Shown in pieces: positions 1 to 10,160 of a DNA stretch of 64,000 bases (within the stretch, counting starts at the first letter, position 1; each line of letters begins with the position of its first letter). The position numbers were made by a program, and so were the translations under genes. The notes beneath the pieces are model-generated. The model saw only the letters and a list, made by a program, of their open reading frames with translations. It was not told the origin of the DNA and did not search any database. The stretch is from Bryobacter aggregatus MPL3 (lineage in GTDB: Bacteria; Acidobacteriota; Terriglobia; Bryobacterales; Bryobacteraceae), in the NCBI RefSeq assembly GCF_000702445.1, contig NZ_JNIF01000003.1, forward strand, positions 806,001 to 870,000, written 5' to 3'.

Positions 1-2
1 TG

Positions 3-152
3 GACGGTGGCTTTGCCTTTGGTTCCCGGTATGGTGAACTCACGCCTCATGTCAATCCTGTTTCCACTGTGTTCTCGATGCAGGCGCTGAGTTACGCTCG
101 CCGCGCGACGGAAGGTAGCCTCGACCATGCCGACTGGCGCCGACTCATCTGA
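3..152 (+). CDS. C-terminal end of an unidentified protein (partial)
   Basis: An open frame runs in from the left edge for 49 codons and stops with TGA at 150-152. The encoded tail (containing GELTPHVNPVSTVFSMQAL) reads like real protein, with a mixed hydrophobic/polar pattern and an amphipathic end. It overlaps the start of the downstream glycosyltransferase gene by 26 bases in another frame, which suggests translational coupling in one operon. I do not recognise the family from 49 residues. The context is a glycan gene cluster. Confidence 0.5.
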   Translation, partial: DGGFAFGSRYGELTPHVNPVSTVFSMQALSYARRATEGSLDHADWRRLI

Positions 153-2805
153 GATCAAGCTCGCTTTCGCCAGTGGTTCGCAAGACCTGATCGATCAGTT
201 TGTCGAAGAAGTCGAGAAGATGGCTGGCCTCGATTTGCCGGTCTATCTGGTGTCGGAGTTCAAGCCGGAAGTTGCTTGCCATTGGATTCCCTGGCATCCC
301 TTTGAAGCCTTTGAGACCAACCTGGCCCGCATTCGCTGGCATATCGGCCCACATCGGATCCGCTTCAACTGCATTCTGGTGCAACCCCGGCAACCGTATT
401 GGAAGATGCGCTGGGCGGGGATCCGGATCGCTCCCACCAAGGTCTATTTCTTCAACGAGAATTACGGATACTTTCCGATGCATCTGCGGGGGCTGCCGCA
501 AATGATTCGCCATGGTCTGTGGCGCACCCGCAATTTTCTGGTCTCCCAGACGCGCATTGAAGGTCCGCTCTTCACCTACTGGTGGCGCCTCAAAAATCCA
601 TCGAGCTTTGAGCGGCCACTCTATGCGTGGCTGGCGAGCCGCCGCAAGGCGCTCGAGACAAAGCCGTTGCGGAGTGAGAAGGCGCCGGAACTCGAGCCTG
701 GAATCACGGTCGTGATCCCGTCCCGGCAAGGGCGGCACTTACTCGAACAACTGCTGCCACAGATCCGGGCCCAGCAAGGCGTCCAGCGTGTGATCGTGGT
801 CGACAACGGATCGAGCGACGATACGGCATCGCTCGCCGACGACTTTGTCGATGTCATGGTCGAACGCCTGCCGATGTCGTTTGCAAGCGCCGTCAATGCC
901 GGAATTCGCGCTACCCGCACCACGCATGTTTGCCTCTTAAACAACGACATGGTGCTCGAGGACGGCTTCTTTCCGGCCCTCCAACGAGCCTTCGATCTCT
1001 TTCCGAATCTCTTCTGCGCCACCGCCCAGATTTTCTTTCCAGAAGGTAAGCGCCGTGAGGAAACCGGCAAAGCAGCCTGGAAACCTGTTTCTCCTCGCGA
1101 CTTCCCCGTACGTTGCCTGCCGCCCGCCGCGGGAGAGAACTATACGCCTGTTCTCTATGGGTCGGGCGGCTGTTCGTTGTATGACACCCGGAAATTGTTG
1201 GCGATTGGCTGCCTGAAGGAAGCCTTTCGACCTGCTTATGTTGAGGATCTGGATGTGGGTTGGCGCGGTTGGCAACAGGGTTGGCCCACTGTGTTTGTGG
1301 CCGATGCCCGTGTGATCCACCACCATCGATCCACGACGGCACGCTTTATTGCGGCGTCTTCGATTGAACTTGCGATTGAGCACAATTACCTGCGCTGGAT
1401 CCAGAGCAGTGTCGCAACTCCCACGGTGTTCGACAGACTGTGGCAGGCCGCCGTCATGCGAGCGAATCTGCTGGCTGCGGTGCCGGAACCCGCGCCCATC
1501 GCGATGTACACGCTGCGCTTTGCCGCCTTTGAGAAGCCTTATTTTGCCTGGGACCGCCCTGCGCAACCCCTGTTTCCGGAAGATCGCATTCTGGCTTTAG
1601 GCGGCGGGGATCTCGCCTGCTTCCCGGGGCAAGCCGCGCACGACAAGCCGCGCATTCTGATCGCCACGTCTTATCTCCCCTACCCGCTTTCTCATGGTGG
1701 CGCAGTGCGGATGTTCAATCTGATGCGGGAGGCCGCCAAGCATTACTCGCTTGTGCTGCTGAGCTTTGTCGATGAGTTCCTGCAGCCGGAACCGGAACTT
1801 GCGGAGTTATGCGTCGAGGTGGTGGAAGTCTTGCGGCAAGGCACTCATTACCGGCTTGCCACACCACGTCCGAAGGCGGTGGAGGAGTTTGATAGTGACG
1901 CGTTTCGCGCGGCGCTGCATTGGGTGAAGGAACGTTGGCAGCCACAGATTGCGCAGTTGGAGTTTACGCAGATGGCGCAGTATGCAGGGCAATGTGCACC
2001 TGCGAAAACCATCCTGGTGGAACACGACATCACCGTCGATCTCTATGAGCAGTTGCTCGCAGAGAAAGATGAGTTTGATTTGCGGCTGGAGAAGGACCGC
2101 TGGAAAGTCTTTGAGTCTGCCGCCTGGCAAGAGGTGGATTGCGTCGCCGTGATGTCCGACCAGGATCGCAAGACAGTAAGCGGCGCAAAGCGTGTGGAAG
2201 TGATTGAGAATGGCGTCGATCTCGATCGCTTCCGGCCCACAGCACAGGCCCCGGAACCGGGCCGGATTCTCTTCATCGGCAGCTTTGCCCACCTTCCAAA
2301 TGTCCTTGCGCTCGATTGGTTTGTGAGTGAAGTCTGGCCACGGCTGTACGGCTCGAAGCTCCACGTCATCGCAGGACGGCATCCCGATTACTATCTGAAC
2401 TTCTACCAGGAACGCGTCTCTCTAGACCTGAATGCTGTGGGAATCGAAGTGGAAGCGTTTGTCAGCGATGTCCGGCCCGCTTATGCGTGCGCCGAGATCG
2501 TGATCGCCCCGCTGTTGGCAAGTGCAGGAACCAATATCAAAGTGCTGGAAGCGATGGCCTGTGGCAAGGCCGTTGTCGCCACCACTGGCGGGGTCAACGG
2601 CTTGCAGTTGGTGGCGGGCGAAGATTATCTGGCGGGCCAAACAGGCGAGGCCTTTGCCGAAGCCATACGCAGCCTGCAACGCGATGCGGTACTGCGCACG
2701 AAGATTGAAACACAGGCCCGCCAGAGCGTCGAAGCGCGCTACGGCTGGGAAGCCATCGGCGCCAAGCAGCGCAAGATCTACGAGAGCTTGCGCGCAAAAG
2801 CGTAG
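127..2805 (+). CDS. Bifunctional glycosyltransferase, GT2 fused to GT4
   Basis: A cytoplasmic or membrane-associated enzyme of surface polysaccharide synthesis, 892 aa, with two catalytic modules. Residues about 1-185 form an N-terminal region I cannot assign. Residues about 190-420 are a GT2 (GT-A) domain: ITVVIPSRQGRHLLEQLLPQ, then VVDNGSSDDT, then the DxD-like LLNNDMVLEDGF. Residues about 500-890 are a GT4 (GT-B) domain: an N-terminal Rossmann half with a G-rich loop (YPLSHGGAVRMFNL), then RILFIGSFAHLPN and the nucleotide-sugar motif GTNIKVLEAMACGKAVVAT. Two transferase modules in one chain suggest consecutive addition of two sugars, but the donors cannot be read from sequence. Its 3' end overlaps the convergent methyltransferase gene by 28 bases. 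The ATG at 127 lies inside the preceding gene. Confidence 0.88.
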   Translation: MPTGADSSEIKLAFASGSQDLIDQFVEEVEKMAGLDLPVYLVSEFKPEVACHWIPWHPFEAFETNLARIRWHIGPHRIRFNCILVQPRQPYWKMRWAGIRIAPTKVYFFNENYGYFPMHLRGLPQMIRHGLWRTRNFLVSQTRIEGPLFTYWWRLKNPSSFERPLYAWLASRRKALETKPLRSEKAPELEPGITVVIPSRQGRHLLEQLLPQIRAQQGVQRVIVVDNGSSDDTASLADDFVDVMVERLPMSFASAVNAGIRATRTTHVCLLNNDMVLEDGFFPALQRAFDLFPNLFCATAQIFFPEGKRREETGKAAWKPVSPRDFPVRCLPPAAGENYTPVLYGSGGCSLYDTRKLLAIGCLKEAFRPAYVEDLDVGWRGWQQGWPTVFVADARVIHHHRSTTARFIAASSIELAIEHNYLRWIQSSVATPTVFDRLWQAAVMRANLLAAVPEPAPIAMYTLRFAAFEKPYFAWDRPAQPLFPEDRILALGGGDLACFPGQAAHDKPRILIATSYLPYPLSHGGAVRMFNLMREAAKHYSLVLLSFVDEFLQPEPELAELCVEVVEVLRQGTHYRLATPRPKAVEEFDSDAFRAALHWVKERWQPQIAQLEFTQMAQYAGQCAPAKTILVEHDITVDLYEQLLAEKDEFDLRLEKDRWKVFESAAWQEVDCVAVMSDQDRKTVSGAKRVEVIENGVDLDRFRPTAQAPEPGRILFIGSFAHLPNVLALDWFVSEVWPRLYGSKLHVIAGRHPDYYLNFYQERVSLDLNAVGIEVEAFVSDVRPAYACAEIVIAPLLASAGTNIKVLEAMACGKAVVATTGGVNGLQLVAGEDYLAGQTGEAFAEAIRSLQRDAVLRTKIETQARQSVEARYGWEAIGAKQRKIYESLRAKA

Positions 2806-4172
2806 TAGTCGAGACCGCCGAAGAAGGATTCCTTCAGGCTGGCCGGCAAGGCATTCAACTCGGGCCGCTCCTCATAGGCAGGAGCGAAACGATGGACATC
2901 GATGCGTCCGAAGCCAGCCTCTTCGAGATAGAAGCAGAGCAGCGCCGGCGGGACGGGACGTGTGTGCGAGGGGTCGATGTAGAAGTGCGTTGCGAAGATC
3001 GCGAGACATTCCGGATTTGGCGTCTCAAAGACAATCACGCCGCCGGGCTTCAACGCTGTCGCGCAGGCCTTCACCAGAGCCCAGACCTTTGCAGGCGGAA
3101 GATGCTCGATCACCTGCGCACAAAAAATGCCGTCAAAAGAGCCGGGGCCCTGCTGATCGAGATACTCGAAGACGTCGCCCTGGATGGCTTCGAGCCCTTC
3201 TGCGCGGAGAATTTCGATGTTCTCCGCATAGAGATCGATGCCCGTACCGCTGACGCCTTTCTCCTTCAGGGCAGATAGAAACTCGCCACGGCCACAGCCA
3301 ATGTCGAGCACCCGTTCACAAGCCTCGAAGTGAGTGACATAGGAGCGGAAATGCTCGGCGATCTTCGGCGCATCGCCACGAAACTTATTGGCAAAGTGCA
3401 CCCAATCGATATCGAGCGAGGCTTCCGTGCCAGCACCGGACGGACTCAAGAGGGGAGCAGGCCGCTGCCGCACGGAACGGATCTCGGCATAGATGATGCG
3501 CTCATACTCGACACGCACTTTCTCCAGTTCGCTCCAGAAGCGTTGCTGCATTGAGAAATTCGCACGCTCGAGGGCACCTTCAAAATCCTTGTGCTGCGAG
3601 GCGGTTCGCTCTTCAAAGCGCTGCTCGAGCACCGCAGTCCGATGTGCATAGGCCGATTGCAGGTCTGCGACCGCACGTAGGAATTGCACTTCATTCCGCG
3701 CCAGCTTGTCTTCCCACTCACGGCGCCAGGCCAGCCAATTCGACTGGATATCTTTCAGTTCCCGGGCCTCGCGGCGCAGTTCCTCGATTGGGGGATCAAA
3801 GCGGGGCGGGATGGTTTTCAAGGTGCGGTTGATGCCGTTGAGGCCCTCGAGTACCGAGTCCAGCGAGCGGATCATCGCGTAGTTGAAATCCACCTGATCG
3901 CGCACAAACCAGCCCAGCGCACGGGCAATCAGTTGCTTACCGCCCTGGATGAGCGAATTGATGGGCCCACCGGCGCGCGGATTCACGCGGCCAATGGCGG
4001 CGACCTTGGCGTTGGCCTGATCGCGAGCTTCGAGCACTGGCGTGAAGTCCGGAAGCTCCAACCCGTGCCAGAGGCCACTCGGGTAGCGCGCTAACACGCG
4101 CTCGCGGATCTCGCGGATCGCATGTTCGAGTTCTTCTTCGTGCGTGAACTGCGCCCTAGGCTTTTCGTTCAT
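2778..4172 (-). CDS. SAM methyltransferase with long N-terminal coiled-coil region
   Basis: 464 aa from the chosen ATG (MNEKPRAQF). The same frame is open to an upstream ATG at 4226, but the shorter start leaves only a 17-base overlap with queF. Residues about 1-240 are charged and helical, with heptad-like runs, and probably form a coiled coil. Residues about 270-440 are a class I methyltransferase: motif I VLDIGCGRGEFL, acidic motif II GIDLY, then GDVFEYL, FDGIFCAQVIEHLPP and LKPGGVIVFETPNPE. Coiled-coil methyltransferases of this shape occur in O-antigen loci, where some (WbdD-like) cap the glycan chain. With the neighbouring GT2-GT4 gene, a glycan-modifying or chain-terminating role is plausible. 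The acceptor is unknown. Confidence 0.85.
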   Translation of the reverse strand: MNEKPRAQFTHEEELEHAIREIRERVLARYPSGLWHGLELPDFTPVLEARDQANAKVAAIGRVNPRAGGPINSLIQGGKQLIARALGWFVRDQVDFNYAMIRSLDSVLEGLNGINRTLKTIPPRFDPPIEELRREARELKDIQSNWLAWRREWEDKLARNEVQFLRAVADLQSAYAHRTAVLEQRFEERTASQHKDFEGALERANFSMQQRFWSELEKVRVEYERIIYAEIRSVRQRPAPLLSPSGAGTEASLDIDWVHFANKFRGDAPKIAEHFRSYVTHFEACERVLDIGCGRGEFLSALKEKGVSGTGIDLYAENIEILRAEGLEAIQGDVFEYLDQQGPGSFDGIFCAQVIEHLPPAKVWALVKACATALKPGGVIVFETPNPECLAIFATHFYIDPSHTRPVPPALLCFYLEEAGFGRIDVHRFAPAYEERPELNALPASLKESFFGGLDYYAFARKLS

Positions 4173-4548
4173 AGCTGGCCGAGATCTTCGAATAGATTCC
4201 GCCGCGCGGCGTAAAGTCACCAACAACCGTCACCTTGCGAGGAGAAGCCGCCCGGACAATATCCTCAAGAAAACGATTCACTACGTTCTCCTGAAAGATG
4301 CCCAAATTGCGATAGGCGAGCATATACATCTTGTAGGACTTCAGCTCCAGGCAACTCTGGTCCGGCACATAGCGCACGGTGATGGTGCCTTGATCAGGCA
4401 AACCGGTCTTGGGACAAACGCTCGTGAACTCGGGGCTTGTGATCTCGATCTCATAGTCGCGATCGGGATACTGGTTCGGCCAGACTTCGATTTCTGGCAG
4501 CTCAAAATGAATGCCGGCAGCGGCGTGGTCGTCAGTATATTGCTTCAT
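4156..4548 (-). CDS. queF: NADPH-dependent 7-cyano-7-deazaguanine reductase QueF (preQ0 reductase)
   Basis: Reduces the nitrile of preQ0 to the aminomethyl group of preQ1 using two NADPH, a cytosolic step of queuosine tRNA modification. The 130 aa match the short (type I) QueF subfamily. FTSVCPKTGLPDQG carries the catalytic cysteine (C45), which forms a thioimide with substrate, and the general acid D52. The signature CLELKSYKMYM around E68 is the QueF motif for substrate and NADPH binding. It follows the LOR/SDH gene with a one-base TAATG overlap and precedes the methyltransferase, so three minus-strand genes probably share a transcript. No other queuosine gene lies in the window. Confidence 0.96.
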   Translation of the reverse strand: MKQYTDDHAAAGIHFELPEIEVWPNQYPDRDYEIEITSPEFTSVCPKTGLPDQGTITVRYVPDQSCLELKSYKMYMLAYRNLGIFQENVVNRFLEDIVRAASPRKVTVVGDFTPRGGIYSKISASYERKA

Positions 4549-5801
4549 TAGTTTTTCAATTTGCGAATCAGAAGATCAAGGAAGAGGCCGACGTCAGTGA
4601 CGACGCCAACCGTTTGGGCGCTGCCGCGATCGCTTAACTTGGTGGCAACGGCCGGGTTGATATCAACGCACACCATTTTGACCCAGCTCGGCAACATGTT
4701 ACCGGTGGCGATGGAGTGCAGCATGGACGACAGGCAAATGACCAGGCCCGCGTTTTCAAGATGCGCCGAATAGAGGTTCTGCGCCTCGTTCATATCCGTG
4801 ATGGTGTCCGGCAGCGGACCATCGTCGCGCAGGCTGCCTGCCAACACAAAAGGCACTTTATGCTTTACCGCCTCATACATCACACCGGACTTGAGCCGAC
4901 CCTGGGCGACGGCCCCTTCAATGTTGGTGCAGTTGTAGATCGCATTGATCGCCCGCATGTGATTGCGATGACCGTGCTCCTCCTGGCGTCCGTCCTTCTG
5001 GCGAATGCCGAGGCTGGTGCCTAGCAGAGCCGCTTCAATGTCATGCACAGCGAGTGCATTGCCCGCAAGCAACGCGTCCACCCAGCCGAGACGGATCAGA
5101 TCGGCCAGCGGGTTGGAGCCGCCGGTGTGCACGACGACCGGCCCGGCAACAACGACAATCTTCTTGCCTTGCTCCCGGACGGCCTTCATGATGGCAACCG
5201 TCTGCGAGACGGCCGTTTCCACCTGGCGCTCGCTCGAGACCTCATTGGACATGAAGCTGAAGCTGTTGCGATCGCGATCTTTGGTGTCTGGAATCACACG
5301 GATGCCGCGCATGCCGGTGACAATCTTGTCCCCCGCGCGCAGGTCGCGCAGCTTGCGGCATTCGGCGGCGTGGCCGACGACGACAATGGTCGCGTCCATA
5401 CGCTGCTTCTGTACGTCAATCCACTCACCGCCAAGCCGGATCTGTGTGCGGTGATTTGTCGTGGAATAGAAATCTTCCGGCGCACAACGGTCGCGTGTAA
5501 TCTCCTCCAGCGCGGCGTCGCCGGCATCCACCGGGACGCAGCCCAGGCCCAGCAGATGGCTCAGCAACTGGTCCATCTGTTCTTTTGTCGGTGTTTCTAC
5601 GCGCATGCGCAGTTGGGACGCTTCGCTATTCGTGCGTCCGATGTGAAATTTCTCGACCTCGAAACGGCCCTGGCATTCGACAACGGTGTCGAAAATTCGT
5701 TCCATGATGTGGGAATCGATTAAATGCCCCTCGGCTTCGATGATCTCAGTGAGAGCCATATCTTCAGGATAGCCGGGGCGATAGAATCGGTGGTGATTCA
5801 T
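4548..5801 (-). CDS. LOR/SDH (TIGR00300) family protein, possible ornithine cyclodeaminase
   Basis: About 417 aa from the ATG giving [14 protein letters not shown]. The frame is also open to ATGs at 5867 (too far upstream) and 5759. The N-terminal part (EAEGHLIDSHIMERIFDTVV) is the conserved opening of the LOR/SDH region. The C-terminal half has a Rossmann-like glycine-rich stretch (KKIVVVAGPVVVHTGGSNPL) and the conserved GNALAVHDIEAALLGTSLG. Family members include the C-terminal domain of cyanobacterial AgrE and archaeal proteins with ornithine cyclodeaminase activity (ornithine to proline plus ammonia, NAD-dependent). No arginine dihydrolase domain is fused here. Substrate is therefore inferred, and the link with queF may be only shared transcription. 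Confidence 0.78.
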   Translation of the reverse strand: MNHHRFYRPGYPEDMALTEIIEAEGHLIDSHIMERIFDTVVECQGRFEVEKFHIGRTNSEASQLRMRVETPTKEQMDQLLSHLLGLGCVPVDAGDAALEEITRDRCAPEDFYSTTNHRTQIRLGGEWIDVQKQRMDATIVVVGHAAECRKLRDLRAGDKIVTGMRGIRVIPDTKDRDRNSFSFMSNEVSSERQVETAVSQTVAIMKAVREQGKKIVVVAGPVVVHTGGSNPLADLIRLGWVDALLAGNALAVHDIEAALLGTSLGIRQKDGRQEEHGHRNHMRAINAIYNCTNIEGAVAQGRLKSGVMYEAVKHKVPFVLAGSLRDDGPLPDTITDMNEAQNLYSAHLENAGLVICLSSMLHSIATGNMLPSWVKMVCVDINPAVATKLSDRGSAQTVGVVTDVGLFLDLLIRKLKN

Positions 5802-8736
5802 GAAGCTTTTGCTGCTATTCGTCCCCCTCCTGGTCACTGCTGCGGAGTTGTCCTTTAATCGGGACATTCGGCCGATCCTCTCCGATCAGTGCTTCTATTG
5901 CCATGGGCCAGACCCGGCGAATCGGAAAGCGGGCCTGCGGCTGGATGACGAAAAGGCCGCAAAAGCGGCGCTCAAGAATGGCCATATCGCGCTGGTTCCC
6001 GGCGATGCCGCCGGGAGCACGGTGGTGAATCGGATCGAACACAGTTCGAAGGCGCTGCGCATGCCGCCCGCCTACGCCGGACGCGAAGCCTTGCCGGCAA
6101 AGGATATCGAGAAGATCCGGCGCTGGATCGAGCAGGGCGCAAAGTACGAATCGCATTGGGCCTTCATTCCTCCTGTGGCGCAAGGAGGTGCGACCATCGA
6201 CTCTCTCGTACGCCAAAGACTGGAACGCGAAGGATTGCAGCCCTCACCAGAAGCAGACCGGGCCACTCTGCTGCGCCGCCTGAGCTTCGATCTCACGGGT
6301 TTACCGCCCACTCCGGCTGAACTCGATGCCTTCCTGGGCGACCGCTCGCCCAAGGCCTATGAAAAGCAAGTGGATCGCTTGCTCGCCTCCCCGCGCTACG
6401 CCGAACGGATGGCCTGGCGCTGGCTGGAAGCAGCCCGTTATGCCGACACCAATGGCTACCAGAGCGACGGAGTGCGCGACATGTATCGTTGGCGCGATTG
6501 GGTGATCGATGCCTTCGCCACCAACAAACCTTTCGATCAGTTTACGGTCGAGCAGATCGCGGGCGACCTCTTACCCAACGCCACTCTCGAACAAAAAATG
6601 GCGACGGCCTTCCATCGCAATCACCGTACCAGCGCCGAGGGTGGAATTGTGCCCGAAGAGTTCCGGACGGAGTATGTGGCCGATCGTGCTGAGACGACGG
6701 CAACCGTCTTCCTTGGCCTCACCATGGGCTGCGCGCGCTGCCATGACCATAAATATGACCCCATCACCCAACGCGACTTCTACAGCATGTTCGCGTTCTT
6801 CAACAACATCCCGGAGAAGGGCTTAGTCTACAACTGGGGCAATGACGAGCCACTCATGAAAGCGCCCACACTCGAGCAGCGCATCCAACTCGCCGAACTC
6901 GACGCCAAACTGGCAGCCGCCCGCCGCGCGGTGGCCAAGGCGGAACCCAAATGGAAGCGCCAACAGGAACAGTGGGCGAAACCAGCCAACTGGTTCCCGG
7001 ACGAGGATCTGGCCTATGAGAACAAGCTGCCGGATTCGAGTTTTGATGGCAAGCGCGTCGTTACGGAAAAGCCCGGCACCGTTGTTTTCGATTACCTCAC
7101 GCCCTTTACGTTCTCAACCTGGGTGAAACCCGCGGAGAAGAATGGCGCGATTCTATCGATTGCCGAAGACTTCGCTGAAGGCAATGGCCACGGGCTCTAT
7201 CTGATCGATGGCAAGGTTCGTTTGCATGTGGTCTTCCGCTGGACGGATATTGGCATGCGGCTCGAAACCGAGCAGCCCATCGAACTGAATCAATGGCAAC
7301 ACATTGTCGCCACCTACGATGGAAGCCGCTATGCCAAAGGCGTGCAGATTTATGTCAATGGAAAGCCTCAGGCGATCAAGGTGCTCTTTGATGAACTGAA
7401 TTGGCCGATGAACTTTAAGTACCCGCTGCGGATCGGCTCCGGCAATGCGATGGGCTTTCGTGGCGCGATCGAGGATGTCCGGGTCTACAAGCGGAGCTTG
7501 AGCCGCGAAGAAGTGATCACCTTGTGGGATCGTGCGCCCTTCAGCGAGCGCTCAACGCCAGAAAAGATTCAGCTAGCCTATCGAGCCCTGACAAAACCAC
7601 CAGAGCTGCTCGCCGAACGGAAGATTCGCGAAGAGCGGGACGCGTATTGGAAGACACTTCCAACACTGATGGTGATGCAGGAAGGCCCCAAACAACAAGC
7701 GCATCTCCTGAAGCGCGGCGCTTATGATGCCCCAGGAGACGCCGTGGAAGCCAGCACCCCATCCGCGCTGCCACCACTGCCGCCGGACGCGCCACGGAAT
7801 CGATTGGGATTGGCGAGATGGCTGGTTTCAAAAGAGAATCCACTCCTCGCACGCGTCACGGTGAATCGCTTTTGGCAGATGCTGTTCGGCGTCGGATTGG
7901 TGAAGACTGTCGAAGACTTCGGCTCACAAGGCGAGTTGCCGCCGAATCAGGAATTGCTCGATCTCCTTGCCGTCAGCTTTGTGAACAGCGGATGGGATGT
8001 GAAGCAACTCATCCGGCAAATTGTCCTCAGCGACACCTACCGGCAAAGCTCGAAGCTGACGCCAGCGCTCCTGCAGCGCGACCCGGAGAACCGCCTCTTC
8101 GCCCGCGCCCCGCGCTACCGGCTTGCGCCTGAAATGATTCGAGACAACGCGCTCGCCGTCTCCGGACTGCTCGTCGAGCGCGTGGGCGGCCCGAGCGTCA
8201 AGCCCTACCAACCCGCTGGGCTCTGGCAGGAACTGGGCGGTGGCGGAGGCTATCCACAGGATCACGGCGAAGCGCTCTACCGGCGCTCGCTCTATACATT
8301 CTGGAAGCGCACCGTCGCGCCGCCATCGATGACCAATTTCGATTCGCCGAATCGCGAGACCTGCACGGTGCGGGAGACCCGAACCAACACCCCACTTCAG
8401 GCGCTCAACCTGATGAACGACGTAACTTATCTCGAAGCCGCGCGGAAGCTGGCGGAACGCCTGATCCGCGAGAGCAAGCCGACCGTCGACGACCGCATCG
8501 CACTCGCCTACCGGATCACCTTGAGCCGGACGGCAACAGCGCGCGAGTTGCAGCTCATCCGCAGCGCCTACAGCCGCGCCCAGGCGCGCTACACGAAGTC
8601 GCCTGCCGAGGCAGACCACTTCCTCTCACAAGGCGAGTCTCCATTGCCACGCAAGATTTCACGGCCGGAACTCGCAGCATGGACCAACGTAGCCAGCATC
8701 CTCTTAAACCTCGACGAAACAATCACAAGGCAGTAA
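5800..8736 (+). CDS. Secreted PSCyt1-PSCyt2-LamG-PSD1 protein (DUF1549/DUF1553)
   Basis: A 978-aa exported protein starting with a signal peptide ([18 protein letters not shown]). Residues about 20-110 are a planctomycete-type cytochrome domain with a heme c motif CFYCHG (C31, C34, H35). Residues about 130-340 are the PSCyt2/DUF1549 domain, ending with a second motif, [14 protein letters not shown]. Residues about 420-570 look like a LamG/concanavalin A fold ([19 protein letters not shown]). Residues about 660-960 are PSD1/DUF1553 ([38 protein letters not shown]). The family is abundant in Planctomycetes, Verrucomicrobia and Acidobacteria and is almost always followed by DUF1501, as here. A periplasmic role in polymer degradation linked to electron transfer is often proposed but not proven. 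Confidence 0.93.
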   Translation: MKLLLLFVPLLVTAAELSFNRDIRPILSDQCFYCHGPDPANRKAGLRLDDEKAAKAALKNGHIALVPGDAAGSTVVNRIEHSSKALRMPPAYAGREALPAKDIEKIRRWIEQGAKYESHWAFIPPVAQGGATIDSLVRQRLEREGLQPSPEADRATLLRRLSFDLTGLPPTPAELDAFLGDRSPKAYEKQVDRLLASPRYAERMAWRWLEAARYADTNGYQSDGVRDMYRWRDWVIDAFATNKPFDQFTVEQIAGDLLPNATLEQKMATAFHRNHRTSAEGGIVPEEFRTEYVADRAETTATVFLGLTMGCARCHDHKYDPITQRDFYSMFAFFNNIPEKGLVYNWGNDEPLMKAPTLEQRIQLAELDAKLAAARRAVAKAEPKWKRQQEQWAKPANWFPDEDLAYENKLPDSSFDGKRVVTEKPGTVVFDYLTPFTFSTWVKPAEKNGAILSIAEDFAEGNGHGLYLIDGKVRLHVVFRWTDIGMRLETEQPIELNQWQHIVATYDGSRYAKGVQIYVNGKPQAIKVLFDELNWPMNFKYPLRIGSGNAMGFRGAIEDVRVYKRSLSREEVITLWDRAPFSERSTPEKIQLAYRALTKPPELLAERKIREERDAYWKTLPTLMVMQEGPKQQAHLLKRGAYDAPGDAVEASTPSALPPLPPDAPRNRLGLARWLVSKENPLLARVTVNRFWQMLFGVGLVKTVEDFGSQGELPPNQELLDLLAVSFVNSGWDVKQLIRQIVLSDTYRQSSKLTPALLQRDPENRLFARAPRYRLAPEMIRDNALAVSGLLVERVGGPSVKPYQPAGLWQELGGGGGYPQDHGEALYRRSLYTFWKRTVAPPSMTNFDSPNRETCTVRETRTNTPLQALNLMNDVTYLEAARKLAERLIRESKPTVDDRIALAYRITLSRTATARELQLIRSAYSRAQARYTKSPAEADHFLSQGESPLPRKISRPELAAWTNVASILLNLDETITRQ

Positions 8737-8738
8737 GT

Positions 8739-10160
8739 ATGCACGAGACTTTTCAGAATCTGACGCGGCGGCATTTTTTCGGGAAGGCAGCGCTGGGCAT
8801 CGGCACTGTCGCGATGTCGAATCTGCTCGCGCGCGATCGCGTGGGCGGGCTCAGCGGCATCCCGCATTTTGCGCCCAAAGCAAAGCGGGTGATCTATCTG
8901 TTCCAGAGTGGCGGCCCGTCGCAGATGGAGCTGTTCGACTACAAGCCGGAGTTGCAGAAGTACGCGAATCAGAACTTGCCGGAGAGCATTCGCAATGGGC
9001 AGCGGCTGACGGGAATGTCCGCGTCGCAGTCGAGCTTTCCTGTCGTACCCTCGCGCTTTGGCTTTCGCCAGCATGGGGCGAACGGCGCCTGGATTGGGGA
9101 TCTGCTGCCGCACACGGCAAAGATCGTCGACGATATTGCGATCCTCCGCAGCGTCCACACGGAAGCGATCAATCACGATCCGGCGGTGACCTTCCTGCTG
9201 ACCGGAGCCCAGATCTCCGGACGACCATCTCTCGGATCCTGGCTCTCTTATGGCCTTGGCGCCGAGACCGAGGAATTGCCAGCTTTCGTCGTGATGATCT
9301 CGCCCGGCGGGGGCGTAGGAGGACAACCGCTCTACGATCGACTGTGGGGATCGGGCTTTCTGCCATCGAAGTACCAGGGTGTGAAGTTTCGCAGTGCCGG
9401 TGATCCGGTTCTCTATTTAAGTGATCCCGATGGCATGACGCGCGAAGACCGCCGCGCTTATCTGGACACATTGAACGAACTGAATCAGGAGCAATTGCAG
9501 GATTTTGGCGATCCGGAGATTGCGACGCGGATCGCGCAGTATGAGATGGCCTTCCGCATGCAAGCGAGTGTCCCCGACCTCACCGATCTCTCGAAGGAAC
9601 CGGCATCGACCTTTGCACTCTATGGCGAGGATGCACGCAAGCCCGGCACCTTCGCCGCCAATGCCCTGCTCGCGCGCCGTCTGGCCGAACGCGGCGTGCG
9701 TGCCATCCAGCTCTTCCATCGCGATTGGGATCATCATGGCGGTCTCCAGAAGAACTTACCCAAGCGATGCCTCGAAGTGGACCAGGCTTCCGCCGCACTT
9801 GTACAGGATCTGAAGCAACGCGGCATGCTCGATGAGACGCTCGTCGTTTGGGGAGGAGAGTTTGGCCGCACCGTCTACTGCCAGGGCAGGCTGACGGAGG
9901 ACGATTATGGACGCGATCATCACCCGCGCTGCTTTTCCGTATGGATGGCGGGAGGCGGCATCAAGGGCGGCGTGGTCTGGGGCGAGACGGACGACTACGG
10001 CTATAACGTCGTCAAAGACCCCGTACATGTACACGACCTGCAGGCCACCCTCCTGCATACGCTCGGCGTCGATCACACGCGCCTCACCTATAAATTCCAG
10101 GGGCGAAACTTCCGGCTGACCGATGTCCACGGCAACGTGGTCAAAGCTCTGTTGCGTTAG
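8739..10160 (+). CDS. Tat-exported DUF1501 (sulfatase-like) protein
   Basis: 473 aa from the ATG two bases after the PSCyt/PSD1 stop codon. A longer frame opens at 8679 inside that gene, but the chosen start puts a Tat signal at the N-terminus ([19 protein letters not shown], twin arginine at 10-11). The body matches DUF1501, of the alkaline phosphatase/sulfatase superfamily: [20 protein letters not shown] near the N-terminus, [34 protein letters not shown] and [19 protein letters not shown] with clustered D/H metal-ligand candidates. Tat export suggests folding with a cofactor before transport. It almost certainly works with the upstream gene in the periplasm. The substrate is unknown. Confidence 0.93.
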   Translation: MHETFQNLTRRHFFGKAALGIGTVAMSNLLARDRVGGLSGIPHFAPKAKRVIYLFQSGGPSQMELFDYKPELQKYANQNLPESIRNGQRLTGMSASQSSFPVVPSRFGFRQHGANGAWIGDLLPHTAKIVDDIAILRSVHTEAINHDPAVTFLLTGAQISGRPSLGSWLSYGLGAETEELPAFVVMISPGGGVGGQPLYDRLWGSGFLPSKYQGVKFRSAGDPVLYLSDPDGMTREDRRAYLDTLNELNQEQLQDFGDPEIATRIAQYEMAFRMQASVPDLTDLSKEPASTFALYGEDARKPGTFAANALLARRLAERGVRAIQLFHRDWDHHGGLQKNLPKRCLEVDQASAALVQDLKQRGMLDETLVVWGGEFGRTVYCQGRLTEDDYGRDHHPRCFSVWMAGGGIKGGVVWGETDDYGYNVVKDPVHVHDLQATLLHTLGVDHTRLTYKFQGRNFRLTDVHGNVVKALLR

